The notes beneath the pieces are model-generated. The model saw only the letters and a list, made by a program, of their open reading frames with translations. It had not been told where the DNA came from and made no database searches. Below, piece after piece: positions 63,942 through 64,000 of a stretch of 64,000 nucleotides of DNA; positions within the stretch are counted from its first letter, which is position 1; each line of letters starts with the position of its first letter. The stretch is from Henricia sp. BOLD:AAB3569 (Eukaryota; Echinodermata; Asteroidea; Spinulosida; Echinasteridae): assembly GCA_037783545.1 (NCBI GenBank), contig JBBELK010001000.1:558001-622000 (forward strand), given 5' to 3'. A program made the translations under genes and the position numbers.

Positions 63942-64000
63942 CTGGGCGAGCATTTTTGTTGCAGGACAGAGGTCGTTTGTTATAATGATCAAAGAAGCGT

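Overview
The window looks like the intron-rich, repeat-dense nuclear DNA of a marine invertebrate deuterostome. An echinoderm, perhaps a sea star, is my best guess, because of the AT-rich background, the abundant ACATGTA and ACCGGTA words, many short inverted-repeat transposons and tRNA-derived SINEs. No bacterial, organellar or rRNA sequence is visible. The phylum is an inference; the eukaryotic gene structure is read directly.

One host gene explains the whole window. Nine short minus-strand exons with matching splice sites and phases lie between 61829 and 7918. A weaker tenth candidate lies at 63941-63886. Together they encode a continuous stretch of a class I bHLH E protein (vertebrate TCF3/TCF4/TCF12, fly Daughterless). 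The order of conserved blocks matches the vertebrate proteins: SSTW block, SK..YS..SRDPNL block, SP..KPGSPYY...RRRPL block, basic nuclear-localisation exon, VYSPN...YPSSKPP block, THSPHSTDPW block, LSLPPMSTFRPGTTS block, and SQTGDTLGKALAS at the start of activation domain 2. The first exons (activation domain 1) should lie beyond the right edge. The rest of activation domain 2 and the DNA-binding bHLH should lie beyond the left edge.

The most unusual structure is at 10081-11863. The 3' end of the THSPHSTDPW exon, together with its own 5' splice site, has been amplified into a 60-bp tandem array of about 30 copies. Twenty-eight copies keep the same phase-0 GTAAGG donor. Only the first two donors can be used before an in-frame stop is read.

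The remaining sequence is intronic and crowded with mobile elements. A 2.4-kb fossil element with long inverted ends sits just downstream of the last visible exon (5424-7848). There are two LINE 3' fragments (15261-15566 minus; about 21655-22507 plus), the second lying inside an older hAT-like element. Many MITE families are present, several in 2-4 copies. A large group sits at TTAA targets and abuts end to end. Another group has AGGCCTTTTCC ends and 3-bp target duplications, and one of its copies splits a SINE. The 23-kb intron at 17839-40950 and the 16-kb intron at 41031-57253 hold no other gene that I can recognise.
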